A DNA stretch of 64,000 nucleotides from Candidatus Neomarinimicrobiota bacterium (lineage in GTDB: Bacteria > Fidelibacterota > Marinisomatia > Marinisomatales > S15-B10). Positions 41,687-48,653 of this stretch are shown one piece after another. A program made the translations under genes and the position numbers. Below the pieces are notes generated by a model. It did no database searches. It worked only from the letters and a program-made list of their open reading frames with translations, and was not told the DNA's origin. The stretch is from NCBI GenBank assembly GCA_012964825.1, contig DTTI01000035.1, positions 1 through 64,000 on the forward strand. Direction: 5' to 3'. Position 1 is the first letter of the stretch. Each line of letters begins with the position of its first letter.

Positions 41687-43005
41687 GAACAACAATAACT
41701 ACTTTACTGCTTACGGTTATCACTGTTTCCATTTCCTCGGATCAGGTGCCAGCACCTCCGCAGACACACCCCATTTTGCTGATGAACGCAACCATTCATC
41801 CTGTCTCAGCAGATGAAATACGGCGTGGCGCTATTCTTTTCGAGAAAGGGGTTATCACTGCCATAGGCCGAAGGATAACCAATCTGCCGGATAACACAGA
41901 AACCATTGATCTCCAGGGAAAACATGTTTATCCTGGTATGATCGCCGCTGCCAGTGTGATCGGTTTAACCGAAATCGGCGCCGTGGCTGTAACCCGGGAC
42001 TTCGCGGAACGTGGTGATGTCAATCCCAATGTGAGAGCCGAGGTTGCCTACCACCCCGATTCTGAAATCATCCCTGTTACCCGCTCAAACGGCGTGTTGT
42101 TAGCTCACTCCTGCCCCACAGGTGGACTAATCTCAGGTACATCAGCGGTCATGATGCTGGATGGCTGGACGTGGGAAACTGCAACACTAAAAGCACAGAC
42201 GGGTCTCCACATTAACTGGCCCAACATGGGCGCGATTAGTTCCAGAAGATTTCGTAGAAGTGAAGAAGAGGTGGCAAAACGTCGAGAAGAAGCGATGAAA
42301 AAACTGGATTCAACCTTCGAAGAAGCTCAACGTTACCTTGTGGCAAAAGAAGCGGCAAATCAGTCAGGTAGGATTGAACTTGAAACTGACCTGCGCTGGG
42401 AAGCTATGCTCCCCGTGCTGCGTAGGGAAGTACCTGTTTTCATGCATGCCAGCGAGGTAAGGCAGATTGAAAGCGCTGTAGAATGGGCAAATCGTCACAA
42501 CCTGAAAATGGTCATTGTGGGAGGGTATGACGCCTGGCGCGTGGCGGACTTACTGAAGAAGTATGAAATACCGGTAATCTATGAGACGGTCAATTCTCTC
42601 CCCCGCAGGCGTTGGGAAGATTTTGACACGCCATTCACCGGCCCACTTAAACTGTATGAAGCAGGTGTAAAGTATTGCATATCCATGGGAACGGGCGGCG
42701 CATCCAATCACCGGAACACTCCCTACGAAGCTTCCAAGGCCGCTTCATACGGACTTCCCAAGAATGAGGCTTTAAAATCAGTTACGCTCTACGCTGCTGA
42801 AGTGTTGGGCATCGCTGACAAAGCAGGCTCTCTTGAGAAAGGGAAAGATGCCACACTCATGATTACAGACGGCGATCCGCTGGAGATTACCACCCAAGTA
42901 GAGCAGGTTTATATCCAAGGGAAAAAGATAGATATGAGCGACCGTCATAAAGTCCTCTACGACAAGTATAAGGAAAAGTACCGGCAGCTGGGGAAAATCA
43001 AGTAG
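41683..43005 (+). CDS. Secreted amidohydrolase-like protein lacking HxH metal motif
   Basis: A 440-residue protein with a signal peptide (residues 1-20) and the outline of an amidohydrolase: LLMNATIHPVSADEIRRG at the N-terminus and VLGIADKAGSLEKGKDATLM near the C-terminus. The place of the HxH metal ligands reads GKHVYPGMIAAASVIG, so the metal site is incomplete, although FMHASEVRQIESAVEWA is retained. It is coupled (ATGA overlap) to the double amidohydrolase gene and probably forms a heteromer with it, in which this chain has a structural or substrate-recognition role. That reading is inferred from context. Confidence 0.78.
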   Translation: MRTTITTLLLTVITVSISSDQVPAPPQTHPILLMNATIHPVSADEIRRGAILFEKGVITAIGRRITNLPDNTETIDLQGKHVYPGMIAAASVIGLTEIGAVAVTRDFAERGDVNPNVRAEVAYHPDSEIIPVTRSNGVLLAHSCPTGGLISGTSAVMMLDGWTWETATLKAQTGLHINWPNMGAISSRRFRRSEEEVAKRREEAMKKLDSTFEEAQRYLVAKEAANQSGRIELETDLRWEAMLPVLRREVPVFMHASEVRQIESAVEWANRHNLKMVIVGGYDAWRVADLLKKYEIPVIYETVNSLPRRRWEDFDTPFTGPLKLYEAGVKYCISMGTGGASNHRNTPYEASKAASYGLPKNEALKSVTLYAAEVLGIADKAGSLEKGKDATLMITDGDPLEITTQVEQVYIQGKKIDMSDRHKVLYDKYKEKYRQLGKIK

Positions 43006-43026
43006 TGTTCTGTTCCTACTTTACTC

Positions 43027-43860
43027 TCACACCGGCCGTGGTGCGGCGATAATACGGCGCCAAGTGACCATAAGGCCCGTTAAGGTCAAAGTCCATATCC
43101 CCACTTCCAAATAGCTGGGATCACCGTTCCAACCAAAGAGCCCTTTAGCAATGGCACCAATTGCACCCTTATCATGGAAAATAGGGTAACTACCGTTCGG
43201 TAATACTGGAGGATTCACATCCCATATCCGGCCTGTGTCTGCTATAATTCCGGCCGATTCCAACTCATGAATGCCGTAAGCCATCATACCCGCCGCTACA
43301 AAAATGAGAAAGACAGAGCTAACATTGAAAAAGGTTTTGAGAGGAACCCGTTGTCCTTGAACAAAAATCATGTATCCAAGACCCAATGCGATACCAGCAC
43401 CGGTCATTGATGATGCAAATGAGAGCCCCCCTTGATTGACAAATACACCATAAAGGAAAAGGACAGTTTCTATCCCTTCTCTGAAAACGGAAATGAAAGC
43501 GAGAGAGAAAATGCCCCAGGTTGCCGTATCCGTTCGCCCAAGGACAGTCTCGGCCCGACTCTCCAATTTTTCTGCTATGTTTATATTCCTGGCCATCCAT
43601 ATAATCATGGTTCCCAGAATAGCAGCGGCGGCAATCATCACTGCACCTTCAAAGATCTTTTCGGCCTTTCCTGTAAACCCTCCGGCCACAGCTTGGATAA
43701 TAAAAGAGGCCGTAAGGCTGAGTACCAGTGCTGCCATCACACCTCTCCACATTACCGGAAGCATGTCCCGTCTCTCTGATTTCACGAGATATGTGTAAAG
43801 GATTCCAATAATGAGTGACGCCTCAAGTACTTCGCGAAAACTGATTAGTAATTCAGCCAT
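43027..43860 (-). CDS. FTR1-family high-affinity iron permease
   Basis: A 277-residue protein with seven predicted helices. Two REXXE iron-binding motifs are visible: REVLE in the first helix (SFREVLEASLIIGILYTYL) and REGIE in the fourth (FISVFREGIETVLFLYG). These define the FTR1/EfeU family that moves ferric iron, usually with a partner oxidase or periplasmic protein; no EfeO or EfeB gene is adjacent. An upstream gene on the same strand is a remnant of a TonB receptor, and a Fur-like palindrome lies ahead of both, so the pair is probably an iron-regulated unit. Confidence 0.88.
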   Translation of the reverse strand: MAELLISFREVLEASLIIGILYTYLVKSERRDMLPVMWRGVMAALVLSLTASFIIQAVAGGFTGKAEKIFEGAVMIAAAAILGTMIIWMARNINIAEKLESRAETVLGRTDTATWGIFSLAFISVFREGIETVLFLYGVFVNQGGLSFASSMTGAGIALGLGYMIFVQGQRVPLKTFFNVSSVFLIFVAAGMMAYGIHELESAGIIADTGRIWDVNPPVLPNGSYPIFHDKGAIGAIAKGLFGWNGDPSYLEVGIWTLTLTGLMVTWRRIIAAPRPV

Positions 43861-43878
43861 TGTTTAACCCTTCGCTGA

Positions 43879-44217
43879 TTAGAGTATGATTTTGACACCT
43901 GCCACAATACTCCTCGGCATGGTTGGTCGAACCCCAGCGGGCCTGGTAGCCGCAACAGGATGGTTGTCAAGAATATTGTGGACCTTCAGGAAAAGATGGC
44001 TCGCTGATGTGACTACATATTCACTGGAAAAATCAAGCAGAGTGACCACATCGGTGGAAAAGAAGGGATCGAATTGGCCAGCGCCAGCGACCGTTCTCAT
44101 AGCATCTACGTATCGGAAACGCAGATAGGACTGCCATTGTTCGTTCTCCAGGCCAACTTCGGCAAGCGATATTGAGCAAAGTAATATACAGAACGGAAAT
44201 AATTTCTTTAATCTCAC
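43879..44217 (-). pseudogene. Internally deleted TonB-dependent receptor remnant with intact signal peptide
   Basis: A 112-residue open frame with a complete signal peptide (residues 1-19) joined directly to the last barrel strands of a TonB-dependent receptor of the ferric-citrate type: SYLRFRYVDAMRTVAGAGQ, TDVVTLLDFSSEYVV, LFLKVHNILDNHPVAATRPAG and VRPTMPRSIVAGVKI. Family members have 650-800 residues, so plug and most of the barrel are missing, yet the frame is open throughout. This is most simply a deletion remnant. A shortened but functional outer-membrane peptide or an assembly artefact are alternatives. It starts 18 nt upstream of the FTR1 iron permease gene. Confidence 0.7.
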
Positions 44218-44264
44218 TTATACTTTCCTAACACTGGATTCCCAGAAATGATCACAATGGTTTG

Positions 44265-44281
44265 TTGAGATTGATTCTCAA
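44265..44281. promoter_or_regulatory. Fur-like box
   Basis: TTGAGA-TTGAT-TCTCAA is a perfect 6-5-6 inverted repeat. Read as a 7-1-7 element (TGAGATT-G-ATTCTCA), it resembles Fur-type operators. It lies 47 nt upstream of the TonB-receptor remnant and FTR1 permease genes, which fits iron repression of that unit. Confidence 0.5.
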
Positions 44282-44326
44282 TTTCATAAATATATAAATA
44301 TGCTATCAATCGCGTAAGTTAAAACT

Positions 44327-44341
44327 AGACTAAATTAGTCT
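44327..44341. promoter_or_regulatory. Palindrome in the FTR1/TetR divergent region
   Basis: AGACTAA-A-TTAGTCT is a perfect 7-1-7 palindrome. It shares the outer half-site AGACT with the TetR-type operator at 44416-44433, so it may be a second, weaker operator of the same repressor. The AT-rich centre makes this tentative. Confidence 0.3.
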
Positions 44342-44381
44342 GATTTAAGAAATCTTTCAAGAATAGATAGGCAAATGGCTA

Positions 44382-44410
44382 TTGCAACTGAAGGTTTGTA
44401 AAGGTATTTT
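44382..44410 (+). promoter_or_regulatory. Candidate promoter of the tetR-fad operon
   Basis: TTGCAA (44382-44387) and TATTTT (44405-44410) are separated by 17 bp, a standard sigma-70-like spacing. The predicted transcript start near 44417 falls inside the operator that ends at 44433, which would explain autorepression. Predicted by eye only. Confidence 0.4.
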
Positions 44411-44415
44411 TTATT

Positions 44416-44433
44416 AGACTGACTGGTCGGTCT
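44416..44433. promoter_or_regulatory. TetR-type operator abutting the regulator start codon
   Basis: AGACTGACTGGTCGGTCT is an 18-bp inverted repeat with 7 of 9 positions complementary, built of tandem GAC half-sites as in many TetR-family operators. It ends exactly one base before the ATG at 44434, leaving no room for a Shine-Dalgarno sequence. Binding there would block both transcription and, in a short leader, ribosome loading. Confidence 0.6.
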
Positions 44434-45060
44434 ATGGCAGAAAAAGCTCAAAATAGTAAAAAAGATCATCGAAAAGATCAGATTCTGAACGCCGCGCTCA
44501 ACGTCATTATCCGGAAAGGATATTCTGACTGCAGGATGGATGACATAGCCTCTGAAGCAAACCTTAGTAAAGGAGCTATTTACTGGTACTACAAGTCCAA
44601 GAAAGATATCTTTCTCTCTCTTGTAAACCACTGGGTCAATAGCTTCGGAGTAACACTTAATCATATTGTTCAGAAAGAACAACCGGCATCCGACCAATTG
44701 AAATCACTGTTCGATTTCTTTGTCAACGCATACGAACAGAACCCCAATGTATTTAAAGCTGAACTGGAGTTCTGGTCGCTTTCCAGCCGGGACGAAGACT
44801 TTCACTCCAAAACTCAGAAGGTATATAACGAGTTTCTTGAACTGATCGAAGCCATTATAAAACACGGTGTGGATTCCGGAGAGTTCAAGAACCTTGATGT
44901 GAAAGTGGCAGCACTGTCGATCATGGTCAATATTGAGGGCATTGTTTGGTTCTCTCTTTTCGACTCAGATGAATTAAGCGCCAGACACTACTTTGAAACT
45001 ATCACAGGCTTTATCTTATCAGGACTATCCAAACAACATGAAGGAGTTCATTATGAGTGA
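44434..45060 (+). CDS. TetR-family transcriptional regulator of the fad operon
   Basis: A 208-residue repressor. The N-terminal helix-turn-helix spans residues 15-60 (QILNAALNVIIRKGYSDC, then MDDIASEANLSKGAIYWYYK), and the remaining helices form a ligand pocket of the TetR_C type. It is the first gene of a fatty-acid oxidation operon and overlaps the acyl-CoA dehydrogenase gene by 8 nt, so it probably represses its own operon until an acyl-CoA binds. An 18-bp palindromic operator sits directly before its start codon. The nearest functional analogues are FadR/PsrA-type TetR regulators; the ligand is inferred from the neighbours. Confidence 0.88.
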   Translation: MAEKAQNSKKDHRKDQILNAALNVIIRKGYSDCRMDDIASEANLSKGAIYWYYKSKKDIFLSLVNHWVNSFGVTLNHIVQKEQPASDQLKSLFDFFVNAYEQNPNVFKAELEFWSLSSRDEDFHSKTQKVYNEFLELIEAIIKHGVDSGEFKNLDVKVAALSIMVNIEGIVWFSLFDSDELSARHYFETITGFILSGLSKQHEGVHYE

Positions 45061-46840
45061 TGTTACACTCAGCCGAAAAACAGGTGGCAGGTTTATGGTA
45101 GAAACTGTCTGCTCTTCTCCCATATTTACCAGAGAGCAATTGACAGAAGAACAGAAAGAAATTCAGAAAATGGTAGAAGATTTCTGTACCGAGAAGGTAG
45201 TGCCTGTCCGTGCACAAATTGAGGAAAAAGATTATGATTTAGTAAGAGAGCTGCTCAGGGAAATGGGCAAACTTGGACTTCTTTCTCTAGATATCCCTAA
45301 TGATCTTGGAGGCATGGAAATGGACAAGATTACAGGTGTTGTCGTGGCGGAGGCTTTTAGTGTTTCAAGTACGGCTGCCTTCACAGTAACGGCTTCAACG
45401 CAGACGGGTATAGGAATGCTCCCTATCGTCTGGTTTGGAAACAAAGATCAGCAGGCAAAATATCTACCCAAGCTTGCCGCCGCCGAATGGATCGGTGCTT
45501 ATGCGCTTACTGAACCGTCCTCCGGTTCGGACGCTACATCGGCGAAGACAACTGCAGTCCTGAGTGATGACGGAAAACACTACATCCTAAATGGTGAGAA
45601 ACAGTTTATTACTAACGGTGGTTTGGCTGATGTGTTCACTCTATTTGCACAAGCAGATGGTGGGAAATTCAGTGCCTTTATCATTGAGAAAACCATGGAA
45701 GGGTTCGAATCTGGTCCTGAAGAGCATAAGATGGGTTCAAATGGGTCATCTACAACGCCTCTAAAACTGACCAACGTAAAGGTCCCTGTAGAGAATGTTC
45801 TGGGAAACATCGGTGATGGTGCCACCATCGCTTTCAACGTATTAAATCAGGGGCGGCTCAAACTCGGTGCTCATGTTTTAGGCGGTTGTAAACTTCTGAT
45901 TACAGTGGCATCACAATATGCTCTGAATCGGCGTCAGTTCGGACAACCCATTGCATTTTTCGATGCCATCAAGAAAAAGTTCGCAGACATGACCATACGC
46001 ACTTACGCCCTTGACAGTCTCATCTACAGAACGATCGCTGATATTGATAATGCGGTGGGAGAATTAGATAAAACCAGTGACGATTATTATATCAAGATGG
46101 GGCAGATGATGGAGCGGTATGCGATCGAATCTTCCATCTGTAAGGTCATGGGAAGCGAAACCATCGGTTTCTGCGCTGACAATGGCGTTCAAATCTATGG
46201 TGGATATGGGTACATAGAAGAGTATCCCATGGCACAAATCTACCGCGACTGCCGCATCGATAGAATCTGGGAGGGTACCAACGAAATCAACAGGCAGATC
46301 ATCACGGGCTATTTCATGAAAAAAGCACTCATGGACGAGATTCCCATCCGGGAGCGCATTAGCGAAAGGGAACTCTTCCTAGCTTCAGATGAACCGATCG
46401 CCCCCCACTCCCTTCTCTCACGGCAGATGGGAATGGTGGAAGCAGGAAAACATCTGGTATTGACTGTCTTTAACGAAGCACTGAATGAGTTCGGTCAGGA
46501 TCTGAAGAACGAGCAAATCCTCGGTGAAGCGTTAGCTGACTGCTTTATGGATATTTATGCCACAGACTCCACACTGGCCAGAGTGAACCAGGTTTTGGAG
46601 AGCAATGGTCAATCCAATGTAATTATGCAAATAGCACAGGTCCTCGCGGCGGAGACGTCTCTAAACCTTTTGAACAGATGTCTTTTATCTCTGAATGACA
46701 TTTATCATGGTGAGCTTCCTCCAACTGTTTTGGAAATGTACAGCAAGTTTCAAGAGAGGATGCTGCCAAAAGCAGATGTAGCACAACTGAAGCGGGAGAT
46801 TGCTGATTATGTATATGCTCAAAAGAAATACCCATTTTAG
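45053..46840 (+). CDS. fadE: Acyl-CoA dehydrogenase (FadE-like, with C-terminal extension)
   Basis: A 595-residue FAD-dependent acyl-CoA dehydrogenase, catalysing the first step of beta-oxidation. ATG 45053 is chosen because AAGGAG lies 7 nt upstream. Family signatures are AYALTEPSSGSDA (FAD and substrate contact), QFITNGGLADVF, RRQFGQPIAFFDAI, and YGGYGYIEEYPMAQIYRD followed by RIWEGTNEI, which holds the catalytic glutamate. A C-terminal helical domain of about 160 residues follows, as in B. subtilis FadE and mitochondrial very-long-chain enzymes. Electrons pass to ETF, not encoded here. It lies between the TetR regulator and thiolase genes. Confidence 0.92.
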   Translation: MSDVTLSRKTGGRFMVETVCSSPIFTREQLTEEQKEIQKMVEDFCTEKVVPVRAQIEEKDYDLVRELLREMGKLGLLSLDIPNDLGGMEMDKITGVVVAEAFSVSSTAAFTVTASTQTGIGMLPIVWFGNKDQQAKYLPKLAAAEWIGAYALTEPSSGSDATSAKTTAVLSDDGKHYILNGEKQFITNGGLADVFTLFAQADGGKFSAFIIEKTMEGFESGPEEHKMGSNGSSTTPLKLTNVKVPVENVLGNIGDGATIAFNVLNQGRLKLGAHVLGGCKLLITVASQYALNRRQFGQPIAFFDAIKKKFADMTIRTYALDSLIYRTIADIDNAVGELDKTSDDYYIKMGQMMERYAIESSICKVMGSETIGFCADNGVQIYGGYGYIEEYPMAQIYRDCRIDRIWEGTNEINRQIITGYFMKKALMDEIPIRERISERELFLASDEPIAPHSLLSRQMGMVEAGKHLVLTVFNEALNEFGQDLKNEQILGEALADCFMDIYATDSTLARVNQVLESNGQSNVIMQIAQVLAAETSLNLLNRCLLSLNDIYHGELPPTVLEMYSKFQERMLPKADVAQLKREIADYVYAQKKYPF

Positions 46841-46849
46841 GAGAAAATC

Positions 46850-47986
46850 ATGTCTGGTAGAAAGAGTGTCATAATTGATGCCGTTCGCTCCCCCATTGGA
46901 GTCAAGCGCGGTATGATGAACGGAAATATTCGTGCAGATGATCTGTCCGCACAAGTTCTGTCTCAGTTAATGGATCGGAATACAGGCGTTTCTAGGGACG
47001 ATGTGGAAGATGTGATCATGGGATGTGCTTTCCCGGAAGGTTCTCAAGGCATGCTCATCGCCAGATCAGCTGCAATATTGGCAGGCATCTCCATCAATTC
47101 AGGAGCTAAAGTGGTGAATCGTTTTTGCGGGTCCTCCATGGATGCCCTCCATCAGGTCAGCCAAGCCATTGATTCTGGTGATATGGATGTGGGCATCGCC
47201 GCCGGTGTTGAAGATATGTTCTCCATCCCTATGGGGGGATTCAATCCCGACTTCCATCCGGAATTGGCGGAGAAGGATTATTATATAGGTATGGGCGAGA
47301 CGGCCGAACTGCTTGCGGAGGACCTCACCATCTCCCGGGAAGACCAAGATGCTTTCACAGTTGCCTCCCACGAAAAAGCTTTAGCAGCCCAAGCCGATGG
47401 AAAACTTGATAATGAAATTGTTCCTGTGGTTCTTGAAAATGGCACAGTTGTGGATAAAGATGAAGGTCCCATGACGCCTGATATGGAAAAGATACAGTCC
47501 CTGGAGCCCGCTTTTATTGAGAATGGTACAGTGACCGCGGCGAGTAGTTCACCTTTCTCCATCGGTGCTTCTGCTATTTTAATCACAAGCAATTCCTATG
47601 CAGAGGAACACGACCTCACCAGTCGTGCCGAAGTCGTGTCGCGATCCATTGCCGGCGTGGAATGGGACAGAATGGGCAAGGGGCCTCTCCCGGCCACTGA
47701 AAAGGCGTTGGCTAAGGCGAGAATCTCATTAGATGATCTGGATGCCATCGAACTGAATGAAGCGTTCGCAGCTCAGTCGCTTTATGTTATACGTAGCGGC
47801 GAATGGCCCATGGATAAAGTGAACCTCAACGGTGGCGCAATCGCACTTGGTCACCCTCTCGGTTGTTCCGGCGCACGTATTGTTACGACGCTCTTGAATG
47901 CTCTGGAACAAATCGATGGGAAATATGGTCTTGCCACCATGTGCATCGGTACCGGCCAGGGAATTGCAACGGTATTGAAGCGATAA
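46850..47986 (+). CDS. fadA: Acetyl-CoA acyltransferase (thiolase)
   Basis: A 378-residue thiolase, catalysing thiolytic release of acetyl-CoA in beta-oxidation. The nucleophilic C93 lies in NRFCGSSMDAL, the histidine in GGAIALGHPLGCSGARI, and the second catalytic cysteine in MCIGTGQG. GNEAFAAQ-type substrate loop is seen as LNEAFAAQSLY. It starts 9 nt after fadE with a GGAG site. Together with fadE and fadN it completes the cycle in the arrangement known from the Bacillus fadNAE set. Confidence 0.93.
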   Translation: MSGRKSVIIDAVRSPIGVKRGMMNGNIRADDLSAQVLSQLMDRNTGVSRDDVEDVIMGCAFPEGSQGMLIARSAAILAGISINSGAKVVNRFCGSSMDALHQVSQAIDSGDMDVGIAAGVEDMFSIPMGGFNPDFHPELAEKDYYIGMGETAELLAEDLTISREDQDAFTVASHEKALAAQADGKLDNEIVPVVLENGTVVDKDEGPMTPDMEKIQSLEPAFIENGTVTAASSSPFSIGASAILITSNSYAEEHDLTSRAEVVSRSIAGVEWDRMGKGPLPATEKALAKARISLDDLDAIELNEAFAAQSLYVIRSGEWPMDKVNLNGGAIALGHPLGCSGARIVTTLLNALEQIDGKYGLATMCIGTGQGIATVLKR

Positions 47987-47987
47987 C

Positions 47988-48641
47988 ATGTTGCCAACGT
48001 TGAGAGAACCAGCCAGTGCCTTGACTCATTTCATCGGTATCATTCTGTCAGCTGTGGGGTTGGTGCTCCTTATCTTGGAATCGGTTAACCCTATAAAACC
48101 ATGGCATCTTGCCGCCTTTTCTATTTTCGGTGGTGGAATGTTCCTGCTCTACACAGCAAGTACCCTCTATCACTGGCTGGCCGTCTCTACAAAAGCTGTG
48201 ACATTCCTTAGAAAACTCGATCAGACCATGATCTATATTCTCATCGCTGCTACCTATACACCTGTCTGTCTCATCCCACTCCGCGGCTTGTGGGGCTGGA
48301 GTCTTCTCAGTATAATTTGGGGGTTTGCCCTTTTCGGGATTCTGCTGCGAATCTTTTGGAAGAATTTTCCCGATTGGTTTTCCATCACCTCGTATATTTT
48401 TATGGGGTGGCTGGCTGTCGTGGCAAGCTGGCCGCTAGTGCAAGCTGTACAAATAGGCGCTATGGTATGGATCGCTTTGGGCGGTATTTTCTACACAGTT
48501 GGTGCTGTTATACATTCATTAGGCAGACCCAATCCCATCCCCAAAGTTTTTGGATCACACGAGATCTTTCACGTTTTTGTCATGATGGGGAGCTTTTCCC
48601 ATTTCTGGGTTATGTACAACTATATCTCAATACTCGATTAA
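47988..48641 (+). CDS. Hemolysin III / PAQR-family membrane protein
   Basis: A 217-residue protein with seven predicted helices. Signature segments are LTHFIGIILSAVGL, STLYHWL (first metal-ligand histidine), and GSHEIFHVFVMMGSFSHFW near the C-terminus, which supplies the other zinc ligands. This is the hemolysin III (YqfA) family, homologous to eukaryotic adiponectin/progestin receptors, some of which have lipid-hydrolase activity. It starts 1 nt after the thiolase stop, inside a beta-oxidation operon, which suggests a role in membrane-lipid or fatty-acid homeostasis rather than hemolysis. Confidence 0.88.
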   Translation: MLPTLREPASALTHFIGIILSAVGLVLLILESVNPIKPWHLAAFSIFGGGMFLLYTASTLYHWLAVSTKAVTFLRKLDQTMIYILIAATYTPVCLIPLRGLWGWSLLSIIWGFALFGILLRIFWKNFPDWFSITSYIFMGWLAVVASWPLVQAVQIGAMVWIALGGIFYTVGAVIHSLGRPNPIPKVFGSHEIFHVFVMMGSFSHFWVMYNYISILD

Positions 48642-48653
48642 AATGAGGATGAA

